Positions 46,501-61,319 of a DNA stretch of 64,000 bases are shown here, one piece after another. Position 1 is the first letter of the stretch. Each line of letters starts with the position of its first letter. Source of the DNA: Agelas oroides (taxonomy: Eukaryota > Porifera > Demospongiae > Agelasida > Agelasidae); the NCBI GenBank assembly GCA_949130485.1, contig OX422195.1, forward strand, positions 6,167,066 through 6,231,065, in the 5' to 3' direction. The notes below the pieces were generated by a model. It did not search any database. It saw only the letters and a list, made by a program, of their open reading frames with translations, and was not told the DNA's origin. The translations under genes and the position numbers were made by a program.

Positions 46501-49500
46501 ATGTGGGTGTGGCTTGTGAAATTTGTGTTCGGATAATCAAGGTTCAGATAACTGAGGATGTTCTGTATTGTATAGGCTGAGATATAAGATTGTACTAATT
46601 TATCAACCAATTAAGTAACTCATCATCTCAACACTATATTGAGTTTTGATTACAAACGTGTAGGGAGTTCCATCATGAGAATTTGGTGAAATTCCATGGG
46701 ATTTGCACTCAGGAAGGCCCTCTGCTTATTGTTACTGAACTGATGCCCAGAGGTTAGTTATCATCCTAACTACATACAAAGTTTCAAACTGTTACTGGTA
46801 AACGTATGTTCTCTCAGGCTCCCTAGACAAGTACATCAAGCAACACCAGGAGCTTTTGGATCGAAAAGATGTTCTTCTGGATATGGCCACCCAAATCTGC
46901 TCTGCATTGAAATTTCTTGAAAACAGAGGAATAATTCATGGAGATTTGGTACATTGTAGCAAACAACTTGTGTGGTATAGGTTTTAAAATGCAGGAGGAT
47001 TGAGTGAATACAAAACAGACAAATTCTGACTGAACATTGATAAGAGATTTGAAAACAGCATAAATGAATTATGCGGAAGCTGTTCACTGCAGCACTGTTC
47101 CTAGCCATGTCCAGAATTGAGGCCAAAATCAAGATGCTCAGTGTCTGCATATAAAAATAGATGGCCTCCTGCTCATGAAATGTTCATCTGTTCCACACAT
47201 GCAGGCTGCTCGCAACTGTCTGGTTGGACAAAGAAATGTTGTGAAAGTGGCTGACTACTCCCTAGCTCTTTACACAAGCCCTCGCAAACCATCACGGACA
47301 GTGGTGTCCATTAGATGGGCAGCTCCAGAGCTCATTGTGCAGCAACCCATGTTCACCACCAAGTCTGATGTCTGGTCATTTGGTAAGAGTATAGTAATCG
47401 CCATATTTGCATGCTCTATCAAATGGCATAGTTCATAAGCCTGTTTACTATCTGTCTCATTTTGTGATGCTTTAATTATGGTGGATTTTCATCCAGGTGT
47501 TGTAATGTGGGAACTCTGGTCAGGTGCACAGACGCCCTATCTGGAACTACGCAACCAGGAGGTGAAAGGCAAGGTAAGGACAACATGTGACTCATCTAAA
47601 TGGTGGTACTTGGTTCAATGAAAGGTTGTTTCTTCAACAGCTGTTGGCTGGTCACCGCTTGGAAAGGCCTGGATACTGTCCTGATGAAGTGTATACTCTC
47701 ATGTGCACATGTTGGAATTTGGTTAGTGTACACTGTTGGTTCTGTGAGCCACTACAAGAATAGCTCTCATTTTCGTGATCTTATTACTTGCACTAAAATC
47801 TTGCCTCATTCCTGGGTTCAAGGCTGGGAATAATCAAGAATGGCATATATTTACTCTATGTTTCCGATTACTCTAGGATGCCCAACAAAGACCATCATTT
47901 GCACATCTTCATGAGGAATTCTGTTCACTGAATGCATGTGAAGAGTTTGGTAATATTTACCATGTAGACTTAGCACTTTATGACAATATCATATAACGTC
48001 ATGCATGTGTGCGCAGGTGAATTGCAAAGGCCACAATCAAGAGAGCTAGCTACAAGAAAGTCCACTTCAACTAGCAGACTTTATTGTGAGTGTGATTTAA
48101 ATGTTCTTATGGTATTACTTGCATTATGTCTCAGAAATTTATTCAATAGATGAGGGGTTGGAAACTCCAAAATCAGAACTTACTCTTGGGAGTCAGCTTG
48201 GAAATGGAGGATGTGGGGTGCGTCAGTAGCACAGTGCTTAGTAGGCCCTTGCCACTGCACATGCATGGCACAGGACATTTCAAGAATATTGGCTATTTGT
48301 AATGTACTCCTACAGTACATCGTAGCTGGCACGTGGAGAGGTATGGATGTTTCCATTAGAGTAACCAAGGAGAAGTCCATGAATAAAGATGGACTTCATT
48401 TCATGGAACAAGCAATCAACATCTTAAAGTATGTGCAATACGTGCATTTGTAAGTGACGCAAACAATTAACTCAACAATTCCTTCTATGCTTTGTTCTAT
48501 AGGGAGTTTCAGCATGAAAAACTTCTGAAGCTCTATGGTATCTGCTCTCAAGAAGGACCAGTTCTCTATATCATCACAGAACTGCTGACCAATGGTACAC
48601 ATTTATATTTATGTGCTCAAATCTAGTGATCTTGGTCTTTGCATTTGCATCTATGCATGCAACTCATTTGATGTGAACTCCTGTAAAAAGGTCTAGCTGG
48701 TACAAAAATGAGGTTGCTTAGTAACCGCAATCGTGGACATACACTGTAACGTGTGTTATTAGTCCTGCGCAGTGATATCGGTACAAAACTAATTCTCATT
48801 ATCAATTCTAACTGTGTATTACCTTCCAACATTGGTCACTTACAGCTATAGTAACTAGTGATAGCCAATAACTGTATTTGTTTACAAGAATGTTTGCCCA
48901 ACATGAATTGCTGAGTAAATATTCAAAATCTGTAATTCATTTTCACTTCCAGGTCCCTTGAATGTTTATCTCAGTGAGCACCGTGTACTTGTTGAGAAGG
49001 TGGAGGTACTTCTGGATATGGCCACCCAGATTTGCTCTGCAATGAAGTTCCTGGAGTCCAAAGAGATTGTTCACACAGATGTGGTATGTTTTTGGCAAAA
49101 GTACTTTCATGCTTATTGAACAGCTTCTAAGATTGAACTATCTTATTCTACTGCATAGGCTGCTCGCAATTGCCTTGTTGGTGACAGAAACATTATCAAG
49201 CTGGCTGACTTCTCACTACCCCTGTTTACTAGTGAGCGTACCACATCATCAAGCTGTGTACCCATTCGATGGGCAGCCCCTGAGATCCTTAAAGGGGGCC
49301 AGCCCAGTATCAAGTCTGACATTTGGTCTTTTGGTGAGTACTGTCCTTCCACAAGCTGGAAGGGTTACATGTACTACTTGACTGACCAATACATTTCAGG
49401 TGTCTTATTGTGGGAACTGTGGACTGCTGCACAGAAGCCCTACTCTGGTCTCCGTAACCAGCAAGTAACAGAAAAGGTCAAAAAATACATCTAGTTATGT

Positions 49501-52500
49501 GGCATAAAATTTGTCATCAGTGTATGATGTTATACAGGTGATTGCTGGGCACCGCCTTGAAAAGCCTGAACACTGTCCCCAGCAAGTGTATGAACTTATG
49601 AGAAGTTGCTGGATAGCTGTAAGCATTAATCTCTCTGAAACTATAATTATGTGCAATTGACACCATGAGGACCATTTCTGGTAATATATCATAGGGTGGA
49701 CTAATGAAATGAAATGTAGCCTTATACATGTGCCCTGGGTATGAATAAAGCTACATTCCTGGTCATCTATCATGGGGTGAACTTGAATTCCGTAAAGTCT
49801 GTGGGTATAGTTTTTATACATGCTATCATTGCTTTGCTTGTGAGCCAATTACCTGGCCATTAAATACTTTGCTATCCAGGATGCTGAACAGAGAACATCT
49901 TTCACAGCTCTGTATGATGGCCTCAAGTCCCTGGGTACTCCAGACGATATATTTGGTATGAGTATATCCTAGTCCTATACAGAACATAAAAGGGAACGTA
50001 AGGTTTATACATTCATATGGATGCAACACATGGTATCATTCTTCAGGAGTAGTGACAGGATACAGAAGGGCTTCTTCAAAGCCAACTCCAAAGCATTCTT
50101 CGATTGCTGTCCTTTATGGTAAATTAGTGTTTTAGAGTGCACTTAGATGTAGGATTGTATTGAATGACACTATTATTTGGCAACAGACAGTGCACTTGAA
50201 ATCCCCAAGCCACAGCTGAAATTTGGTAGAGAGCTTGCAAGTGGAAAATTTGGAGTAAGTGATGAAATTATCAGACCTTACTGAATGGTGTTAATTATTA
50301 TCACCTGCACAACCTCCAATAGTATGTGATGTCTGGAGAGTGGAAGGGTAGGGAGGTAGCCATTCGAGTAGCAAATGACAATGCTATGACTGAGGATGGA
50401 CTTGAGTTCGTAGAAGAAGCAGTTACAGCCATGAAGTATGTGTCAGTGGATTGCTAATATTGTTGGAAGTATCATTTTGATTTACTATTCCGTCATGTAG
50501 GAAGTTTGCACACCAAAACTTACTGAAGCTTTGTGGACTTTGCACTCGGGAAGGTGCATTGTATGTAGTGACAGAACTAGTGCAGCAGCAAGGTATAAAA
50601 TTATATGCATGTCTGTGTGTTAACATGTGTATGTATGTATGTAGGTAGATAAATTCTATATTTGTGTTTGTCCATTAAATTAAATAAATATAATAAATTA
50701 AATTAAATTAAATTGAGGGGGTCAGTTGAAAAAGGGGATATGTGTTTTATAACAACCCCAAAACGTCGAAGGTCAGCAAAATGTTTTCATCGCCCACCAA
50801 GATATCAAGGCTCAATTTGAACTGTTCATGATTTCAACTGATAAAATTAAGCCTTGTTACTGAGTAATACAATGAATATGCTTTGTTGACCTTTGACCTT
50901 TTGGAGCTAATGAAAACACTTATCCCCTTTTTCAACTGACCCTTAATTTTATCACTGACCCCTACCCCTAAGCTCACCTTTAACCAGTACCTGGGCAGTG
51001 ATGGACTAAATGTGGGCAGTGAAAAACTGACAAAATGACACAAAAACTGTCATGATTGATTAGTTCTAAAGTTTTCTGGAGGAACATGCCTCCAGACTTT
51101 CCATGGATCTAACTTTGGCCCCCACAAATATTCACTCTTCATCTTCAATCAGGGACCCTCCTCAACTACATCAGAGAGCGACAGGAACTGATAGGGAACC
51201 AAGAAGTTCTCGTCCACCTGGTCATCCAGATCTGCTCTGCTATGGTGTTCCTAGAGGCCAACGAGATTATCCATAAAGATCTGGTAATTAAATGTTGTAC
51301 AGAGATGGATAGATAGTTGGTAAGCATCACCATGGTAACAGGTTTTTCTCCATTGGATGGTCTAGGAGCTCATTAGTCATTTAATGAAGATAGGGGTGAT
51401 GGCTACCAAGTATGTTAGTGCATATACCCCTCGTAGCTTCACTGCTTCGTACTACATGTATATGTGGAACAAGACCTATCAGACAGACAAATTGACAGAT
51501 GAAGTGACCTATTGATAGGCACACAGAGAAACAAATGGGCAGGTCAACAGTTTTTTATTGAGCTTTGGTTGTTCAATCTGCAAGTTGTAGTGTTTTGTGT
51601 TATTTTGCAGGCTGCGCGCAACTGTCTGATAACAGAGAATGATGTGGTGAAAGTGACTGACTTCTCCCTGTCTATGTTCACCTCTGATCGCAAGCCAGCA
51701 AAGACTTGCTTTCCTATCAAGTGGTCTGCACCTGAGGTCCTCACAGATGGCTCAGCCTCTACGAAATCAGATGTGTGGTCATATGGTCAGTACATTATAT
51801 TATCTGTTACAGAGAGGATGTTTCTGCATCACATTCTACTTGGTGGCATTATATGTATGCAAGGGTGATACCACCTTTTAATGTAGGGTACATCGGTTTT
51901 TGGATGTGCAACACCATTATCCAGTGTGAAAAATAACTCTTGGTAAACTGTTTCTTACTGCTTAGTTCAGTGCTGTCAGCATCCAGAAAGCATTGCAAAA
52001 TGCAACTGGCACAATTACTGCATGGCTAATTCAGCAATCGTCCCACTCTTCATTCCCACTTCTTTGTGCCTAGAAGGGCGAAAACTACTTGATGCATCCT
52101 GATGTTTATAAATTCGTGTTATCTCCTTTATAGGGATTCTGCTTTGGGAAGTATGGAGTGGAGGCTTAGTACCTTATCCTGATCTCAATCTGCAGAAAGC
52201 CGCAGAACAGGTACATTGGGACTGGAGTAGTTAAGAATGTGTAATCCTCAAATACATGGCATATACTTACCCATCACTGCTAAACTGTAACCATCATTGT
52301 ACACACTGTGATGCTATATGTACTACAGATAATGGCTGGCTGTCACCTTTTTAAACCACAACTCTGCTCCCAGGAAGTGTACCATCTCATGCAGCAATGC
52401 TGGCAGATGGTCAGTCAGTCTCAGCATTAAATTGTCAGTACTAGTTTTCAGTATATTGCTTTCTTATTTTGTTCACAGAAACCTGAAGATAGGCCATCAT

Positions 52501-52538
52501 TTGTGGTGCTACATGGAGAGCTAGCTTCTTTGGAGTAA
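30125..52538 (+). CDS. five-kinase-domain SH2 protein (47-exon model, about 1657 aa)
   Basis: Exons: 30125-30268, 31063-31150, 32035-32127, 32197-32265, 32931-32959, 33025-33126, 33317-33460, 34019-34093, 34450-34516, 35548-35594, 36246-36302, 37246-37272, 37472-37540, 37965-38054, 41482-42426, 43166-43195, 43278-43300, 43380-43437, 43505-43572, 43899-44023, 44097-44159, 44223-44290, 44927-45039, 46664-46752, 46818-46948, 47205-47382, 47497-47573, 47641-47721, 47877-47949, 48017-48085, 48150-48217, 48316-48428, 48503-48594, 48953-49083, 49159-49333, 49400-49476, 49538-49618, 49880-49955, 50047-50118, 50187-50254, 50323-50435, 50501-50592, 51153-51283, 51611-51785, 52134-52210, 52329-52409, 52479-52538. 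All have AG/GT borders and compatible phases; the ATG is in good context (aagATGG). No signal peptide or membrane segment: a cytosolic signalling protein. The weakest link is the 3.4-kb intron 38055-41481 (a 15-nt microexon at 41130-41144 is possible); two adjacent genes cannot be excluded. Confidence 0.75.
35000..35330. mobile_element. 331-bp TIR element in kinase-gene intron
   Basis: Ends CACTGCAAAAACCACT... and ...AGTAGTTTTTGCAGTG. Further inverted blocks cover gggttactcaggtttc and the cactgaactggtgagta / actcaccagttcaa regions. TATAT lies on both flanks as a possible target duplication. Confidence 0.7.
35706..35820. mobile_element. 115-bp foldback of the AGTCTCGCAAGCC family
   Basis: Nearly the whole sequence is one hairpin: agtctcgcaagccagatc pairs with gatctggcttgtgagact. 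Its ends match the MULE-type element at 19749-20034. Confidence 0.7.
36920..37110. repeat. CGCGAAAATT-type repeat relic in intron
   Basis: Several copies of gcgaaaat(t) with a terminal-looking ctatacggtat. It resembles the end of a dispersed DNA repeat, but the other end is not found. Confidence 0.35.
39210..40002. mobile_element. 793-bp TIR element, 9-bp target duplication, in kinase-gene intron
   Basis: Ends GGGCGTCTCTAATCGCTGG and CCAGCGATTAGAGACACCC, flanked by exact TAGATATTG duplications (39201-39209 and 40003-40011). Inverted similarity continues for about 150 bp and includes runs of the word ATGGAATGGA / TCCATTCCAT. A 9-bp duplication suggests Mutator-like origin. No transposase frame. 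It lies in the large intron between the linker and kinase domain 2. Confidence 0.85.
40143..40290. repeat. simple repeat (TTTG)n / (CTAT)n
   Basis: Mixed tetranucleotide tract, mostly gttt then ctat and ttta words. It generates spurious hydrophobic open frames on the plus strand. Confidence 0.85.
41482..42426 (+). other. kinase domain 2, TKL type with DYG, in one exon
   Basis: Residues 368-682, all in one 945-nt exon, in contrast to the finely split neighbours. An acidic/tyrosine-containing lead (EEYTPTS, GGFVYDDP) comes before WAVSREEVELLDDELGKGAWG. Then follow VAAK (K465), HRDVSSANVLL (HRD at 562-564), SDYG in place of DFG (586-588) and YAAPEAM (APE at 608-610). The C-lobe has SFGVLLIEMLSRQ. 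Catalytic K, HRD Asp and metal-binding Asp are retained, so activity is possible. The intronless state might reflect origin from a retrocopied kinase; that is inference. Confidence 0.75.
43380..44159 (+). other. SH2 domain
   Basis: Residues about 700-800. It has the full SH2 signature: RWFVPSIARIEAENKLA (betaA/alphaA with the alphaA Arg), GNFLVRRS with the phosphotyrosine-binding Arg at 728, KYSLSV, LHYRI (betaD His), GEFYID, and FQSLEEMIEFYKKS (alphaB), ending GLCTKLCEY. Everything needed for phosphotyrosine binding is present. It directly precedes a Src-like kinase unit with the usual linker LWEIPKAEL, matching the SH2-linker-kinase order of Src/Frk/Csk families. No SH3 domain is seen ahead of it. 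Confidence 0.85.
44615..44905. repeat. five-copy 60-bp tandem repeat next to exon 23
   Basis: Five copies of agctagtagctattccgag plus a tail ending in tacatggtgcggt or a shortened form of it. The array ends about 20 bp before the acceptor of the first pseudokinase exon at 44927. Confidence 0.9.
46020..46565. mobile_element. 546-bp pogo/Tigger-like MITE in intron
   Basis: Ends CAGTGCATCCTCGGTTATCC and the inverse of CAGAACATCCTCAGTTATCT, each flanked by TA. CAG termini followed by a CCTCGGTTATCCGAAC-like word are typical of pogo/Tigger elements. There is no complete transposase. Confidence 0.75.
48150..49955 (+). other. Src-like pseudokinase unit 2 (kinase domain 4)
   Basis: Residues about 1098-1370. 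Same eight-exon module. The glycine loop is GNGGCG, the ATP lysine position is Arg (VSIR, R1135), the catalytic loop is HTDVAARN and DFG is DFS (1249-1251). The C-lobe is well kept (RWAAPEI, SDIWSFGVLLWELW). It is joined to the preceding unit by the 69-nt linker exon 48017-48085, a basic serine/threonine-rich stretch. Confidence 0.85.
50187..52538 (+). other. Src-like pseudokinase unit 3 (kinase domain 5)
   Basis: Residues about 1394-1657, ending the protein at TAA 52536-52538 directly after QRPSF-type sequence (DRPSFVVLHGELASLE). The glycine loop is degenerate (ASGKFG), VAIK is VAIR (R1430), HRD is HKD and DFG is DFS. There is no C-terminal tail with a regulatory tyrosine as in Src. The linker exon before it (50047-50118) is basic and serine-rich (GYRRASSKPTPKHSS). 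Confidence 0.85.
50710..50949. mobile_element. 240-bp TIR element in intron
   Basis: Left end aaattgagggggtcagttga and right end its near-inverse (tcaactgacccttaattt). Both arms continue with aaaaaggggata / tatcccctttt. Confidence 0.7.
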
Positions 52539-53469
52539 ATATTCATATTTTATTTCTCAGTGTAACTCATAGCTACTTTCACATCTCAAGGCTGTATGTT
52601 GTTAAAAGTGCTTGAGGCAATGTTTAAGATACAGCCCTTGCACAAGCCAGGGCCTTGTTAAGGTCACAGGGCTTTATCTGAGATTTTGACCAAAAAGCAA
52701 GTATAATAGTTTGGGCATGTTTGAAATGAACCCATTCTGAGCAAAGTAGTGAATTCTGCTGAAGTTCAGTTTTTGTAGTACAGTTACATGTAGCTAAAGC
52801 AGTATAATCCTATTCTAAAATTTATCTCGTTTCCCCAGTCTATGTCAGCATGTAACATCAGAGGCACTGCATCTGGAATTGGAAAAACTGTATGCTTGAT
52901 ACAATCATACAGTACCTCTGACATAAAAGATGCAAATGCTATTGCTTATAGTATGGCAAATGTGGTGTGAAGCAATACTTCTAACCACCCATGCAAAATG
53001 TCACAAAATGTATACTTCAGGCTGCTGTTTTATATGCAGATAGTGTACAATGCAATTGTAGTGAAGGCACCAGCTACTGCTACTTCGATGTTTAATGTAT
53101 TACAGTTGCTAGAATAAAGTCATACAGCCTGTCTCTCAGGCTGAAGACTATGAACAGTACTTACGTCTGTTACAGAAGTGAAGATTTGCTTTTACGAATT
53201 CCCCAGAGCAGTTGTACTGACATGGTCAATGTCAGTAAAGACTGCTCTGGGAAACAATGTCAGTAGGGAACCCATAAAAGTGATCTCCACTCCTTTAGTA
53301 GCAGAACTTGTCCAACTTGTTACTTTGTACTGCTCACTATAAAGCTGTAGTAGAGTGTGCAGTGTACCACAACGTATACACTGTATACAGAAAATGAAAT
53401 GTGCTAAGGTAATTAATCTTGGTGTCACAACTTGTAATTCTCTACATACCCATCCACACACATCCACAG
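52539..53469. other. intergenic, no exon identified
   Basis: Between the kinase stop and the first recognised exon of the adaptor gene. AATAAA-like words (for example gaataaag near 53111) could serve as polyadenylation signals. The 5' exons of the adaptor gene should lie here or be absent; none could be recognised. Confidence 0.4.
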
Positions 53470-57640
<4,171 letters not shown>

Positions 57641-58539
57641 AGCCAAGCCACTAAAGTTTAGGAACTAGATACACACTTGTGAAACACAACATGCACAAGA
57701 GGACTGTAGTATTTACTTAGTAACATGTAGATCACTAGTCTTGTATGGTCAGTAATTGTAATTGTACTAAACCCACTCCAGTTGATACCAGGAAGTACTC
57801 AACTCTTTTGGTATGCCAGTCAGCTGTAGGCAACAGGTTTCAGTAGACATAGAATCTGAGGCTCAACTTGCTTACACTGGACAGGCCCAGAGTAAACACC
57901 AGAATCCCAGATAGAATTGAGCTTTGAGGAATTAATTCTCTACCCACAGCCACTATAGCCGGGGTTCCAGCACACTTCAACACTTTTGAGGGACACAAGT
58001 GGGGATTTATAAAGGACCCATCGAGAGCATGTGATAGATATCTGAGGTTTGATGTGGGCACACTCATGAAACAACTTGCACCGCACAGCTCATTGAATGA
58101 GTGTGTAGATAGAATACAGTTATATATACCTATTTATCAGATAGCAGCCATAGTGAATAGCTGGTAGCTAGTAACCTTAGCTTTTATTTAGTCTGCACCT
58201 GTTCAAAACCGTGCTATATATGTTGCACAAGTGCAGATATATCAAATATTGGCTAAGGACCAAAGGCTCAAGCACAAGTGTATAATGTATATATTGCCTG
58301 TGTACAAATGCTGTTGTATGATGACATCAAGTTTATTGCATGGTACAATCATAATCATTCCAATTTGGGGAAAGGGCAGTAATCCACTCTGCACTGAAGG
58401 AATACCCAGGACAACTTGATTTGAAACTAGTTTTATTACCTACAGACTCACTGCTATAGAGTACGGTAGAGTAGAGTCTGTTAGAGCGCAGGAAAATCAG
58501 GTAGAGCCATTGTATAGAGTAGAGTGAAGTACTCGAACC
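57641..58539. other. intergenic, no gene
   Basis: No recognised exon. A locally repetitive patch of gtagagt/tagagta words lies at about 58455-58530, next to the LINE fragment. Confidence 0.4.
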
Positions 58540-59450
58540 ACTCCTTGTGCAAAGCAAATTCAAAGGCATCAACCATCCAGTTGGAACCAGAATCCCACAC
58601 ACCTGGAACCGTCTTGCTGCCGGTCTACCTGCAGGCCAACTATGTTTTCCTCCTTTGAGCAGGTATGGACTCTCTACCTACCCCACTGAACCTGCAGAGA
58701 TGGCATTACCACTCATGTCCACTCTGCAACTTCCCAACCCACACAACCGCTCACATCCTAAACTCATGTCAAGAAGCTCTAAACCAAAGGAGATACACGT
58801 GGCATCATGACTCAATACTCAGTTGTCTTGTCAATACTGTCAAAGACAAACCACCTCCCTCTCTGAAACTCTATGCTGACATCCCTAGTTGGAGGGCCTC
58901 AAACTGCCCACCAGCTAGCTACTCGTCTCTCCAACATTACCATGTCCACAGCAAGACCAGATATTGTCCTAATCGAGAATTCCAACGTGATGCTAGTGGA
59001 ACTTACGGTTCCTTCTAACACCTGAGGCTCTTGCTGCTAGACAACTAGAGGAAGGCAACTAAACCTGCTTACCTTCATCTTATCTCTCGTCTTGAAGACA
59101 GAACTTTCTCTGTATCTTGCACTGCACTAGAAATTGGCTCCCTGGGTCACTATTACCAAACAGCAGAGAAAACTATCTCAAAATTTCGATCAGCAAAGAA
59201 AATTATCCAGAAACTATCTAAAACTGCTATTTCATGCTCATACCACACTTTCAACTCGAGACTGTGCACAAGCTTGGACTCCAACAAACCTCTTTTTACT
59301 TCGTAACCTATCTATACTTCCTATTGTTTCTCTTTTTGTTCCTGTCTCTGATGTTTACACCTAATTTCACTCTCCTGCCTTGCCAAGCCATTTCACAGTC
59401 TGAAAGGTAGGCTTGTGTCCTATAGGCTATGTGTAACCTAGTACATTTTA
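58540..59450 (+). pseudogene. 3' end of a LINE-like retroelement (zinc finger plus REL-type nuclease)
   Basis: Plus-strand frames show CPLCNFPTHTTAHILNSC (a CCHC-type finger at about 58715) and RRYTWHHDSILSCLV. Then YADIPSWRASNCPP is followed, in another frame, by ARPDIVLIENSNVMLVELTV. This series (CxxC...HxxxxC, then RPDIV and E-LTVP) is seen after the reverse transcriptase in LINE-like elements with a restriction-like endonuclease. Several frameshifts; the reverse transcriptase itself is absent, so it is a 5'-truncated, dead copy. Confidence 0.6.
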
Positions 59451-59545
59451 TTTATATTTACAGCAATACATTTACATCTTAAGGTAGGACAACCTTGAAT
59501 CACAAATCTCCGAGTCATGTGGACAGATGGATGGGTAATGTCTAA

Positions 59546-60223
59546 GTGTACACAAGATTAAAAAAGTTTGTACCAAACTGTTTTCTCTACCTGATAATGC
59601 CAAAAAACTCAATTTGTAGTCTCTCAGCTAAAATAGAAATTTGCACCCTCTCCACCCCCAGTCTGACCACATCATCAACACACACAAAAACAAGTAATTT
59701 TGGCTATGCTGGCTTTCAAGAAAATTCGACACACCTCCACTCAAACCAACCAAAACTGAGCCCAGTTTCAGAAAGCTCAACTCACCTCCTACAAAAAACT
59801 ATGTATGCTTCTTCACGCTCACCCCAGGCCAGGGAGCTATGCCCACAAACCTACTCCTTGTCATTGCTCCTAGAATGGAGCCAAGTTACACACATTCCCA
59901 CTAGCATAAAATCGGGCAGGGCCTACAAGCCCAAAAGTCAGCTTTCTACACTACTTTTGCCAGACAACTGTGTGATGATACCCCTCTTCCAGGATGGCTC
60001 TCTGCCTTTCCACCACACTCACAAACATTCAAGCCCACTCAGGCAAGCTTTGCACACACAAATAGCCAACCATCACATTCAACGAGCTAGAAAATCTTCA
60101 TATTTTTTTATTATTAAGTGTTGGGGAGGATTTCTTCAAAGTTCCGTCCAGCCACATGAAAGTGCCGCCAGACCACTACAAAGGGCCACAGGCCACATCA
60201 AAGGGACACGCCCCCCTTGTTGA
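59546..60223 (+). other. 225-codon open frame, no recognised domain
   Basis: The longest unexplained open frame in this part. Composition is serine/threonine/histidine/proline rich, with no predicted membrane segment or known motif. The first true ATG in frame is near 59597 (MPKNSICSL). It lies between a dead LINE and the duplicated block, with no splice context, so it is more likely chance or part of an unidentified element than a gene. Confidence 0.2.
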
Positions 60224-60334
60224 TCCCATGAGAACTTTGTTCTGTTAAAGCCTATACTAACGAAAGGTTTTACCTACTAGCACTAAATTCTTAAGTTTTT
60301 GAGCCAAGGTAAACCTGCAGCACTAACCTCTTGT

Positions 60335-60944
60335 TAGGAGTAGCCACACCAGGACTCAGGAACGGGATAATGATCAGCCTATTTTACCTAGCTTAGAAAT
60401 GCATCTAGCCTTAGTCATGCCTAAATTTGCTCCAGACCTACAGTAACTCTCCTATCCCCAGACCCATGTTCTTAGCCTCTCCCAGACCTATTCTCCTATT
60501 CTATTTACAGTCCTGCATGCTAGCTCTCCTAGTCTCTCTACTCCCCTAGCTTCTCTCTCAGGCCTATACTCTCCTAGCTTCTCTCTCAGGCCTACTCTCT
60601 TTATAGCCTCTCTCACAGACCTACTCTCCTAGACCTACCCTGAATGATAGAAAAAGCCAGTGAGCGAGACAACCTGCTCTACACTGTTTGGAAATGATGA
60701 TGTGAAGTGTTCCGTGAAACATCATACTGCATCAGATCATGGCTTACCAAATTGTTCAACTATTGTTAACTGTCTGATAATTAAGCTTGAACTGCTCCCA
60801 GTTAAGCAAACTATGTCAGTGTGATGGTGTCTCTTTTTCTGTTTCTCAGGCCACAAGTTTTACCGTGACGTTATAGGCCACAGCCTAAGAGGGAGAGTGA
60901 AATTGCATGGCAAGCCACAGATTGTTGACCTTGCATGCTGGTAG
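60335..60944 (+). pseudogene. duplicated 3' end of DUS1L with minisatellite relic
   Basis: From ttaggagtagccacac at about 60335 the sequence parallels DUS1L intron sequence at about 24220. It then has a short decayed array of the cctctctcccagac unit (about 60465-60640) and a copy of the last exon (60850-60944: GHKFYRDVIGHSLRG..., TAG). The three exons that lie between these points in the first copy are missing here, so this copy cannot make the protein's zinc-binding tail. It marks the left part of a segmental duplication whose right part is the second kinase gene. Confidence 0.7.
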
Positions 60945-61319
60945 CTACTGCATGCAGGATGGTGCAGATCCTGGCCAAGTTGAGGATTGTTTGGTGATAG
61001 AACACCTTATTTCCTCTTTTGTGTTTGGTTTTCCTATACTGTCAGTCTGAGTGGCCCGGACTGAGTCACTGAGTCAGTATTATACTGTTCCTGTGACCAT
61101 GCAGTATTCATAACAAAAATCTGGACAATCTGATGAAAAATTTCATAATACAATGCAGTTTACACACAGTGAGTGTACATGTGCAGTCATGTTCCATGCT
61201 ATTCAAACTCGCTCACACTAGCCTGTCTGTGGGGGTGTGCCTAATTGCTAGTCGGGCGGTTGAGCGCTGGAGTCTGGGTGCGCCAGACTTAAACTATATA
61301 GAAGATTGCTACGTGAGGA

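Larger units (their letters stand above)
44223..47949 (+). other. Src-like pseudokinase unit 1 (kinase domain 3)
   Basis: Residues about 806-1075. Tyrosine-kinase features are EIPKAEL, GKGQCG, HENLVKFHGICT, the DLAARN loop, RWAAPE, KSDVWSFGVVMWEL and the QRPSF end. Key positions differ from active kinases: VAIK is VAIR (R842), HRD is HGD (935-937) and DFG is DYS (955-957). Loss of the ATP lysine and the DFG Gly predicts a pseudokinase. An intron falls exactly between HGDL and AARN, as in the two later units. Confidence 0.85.
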
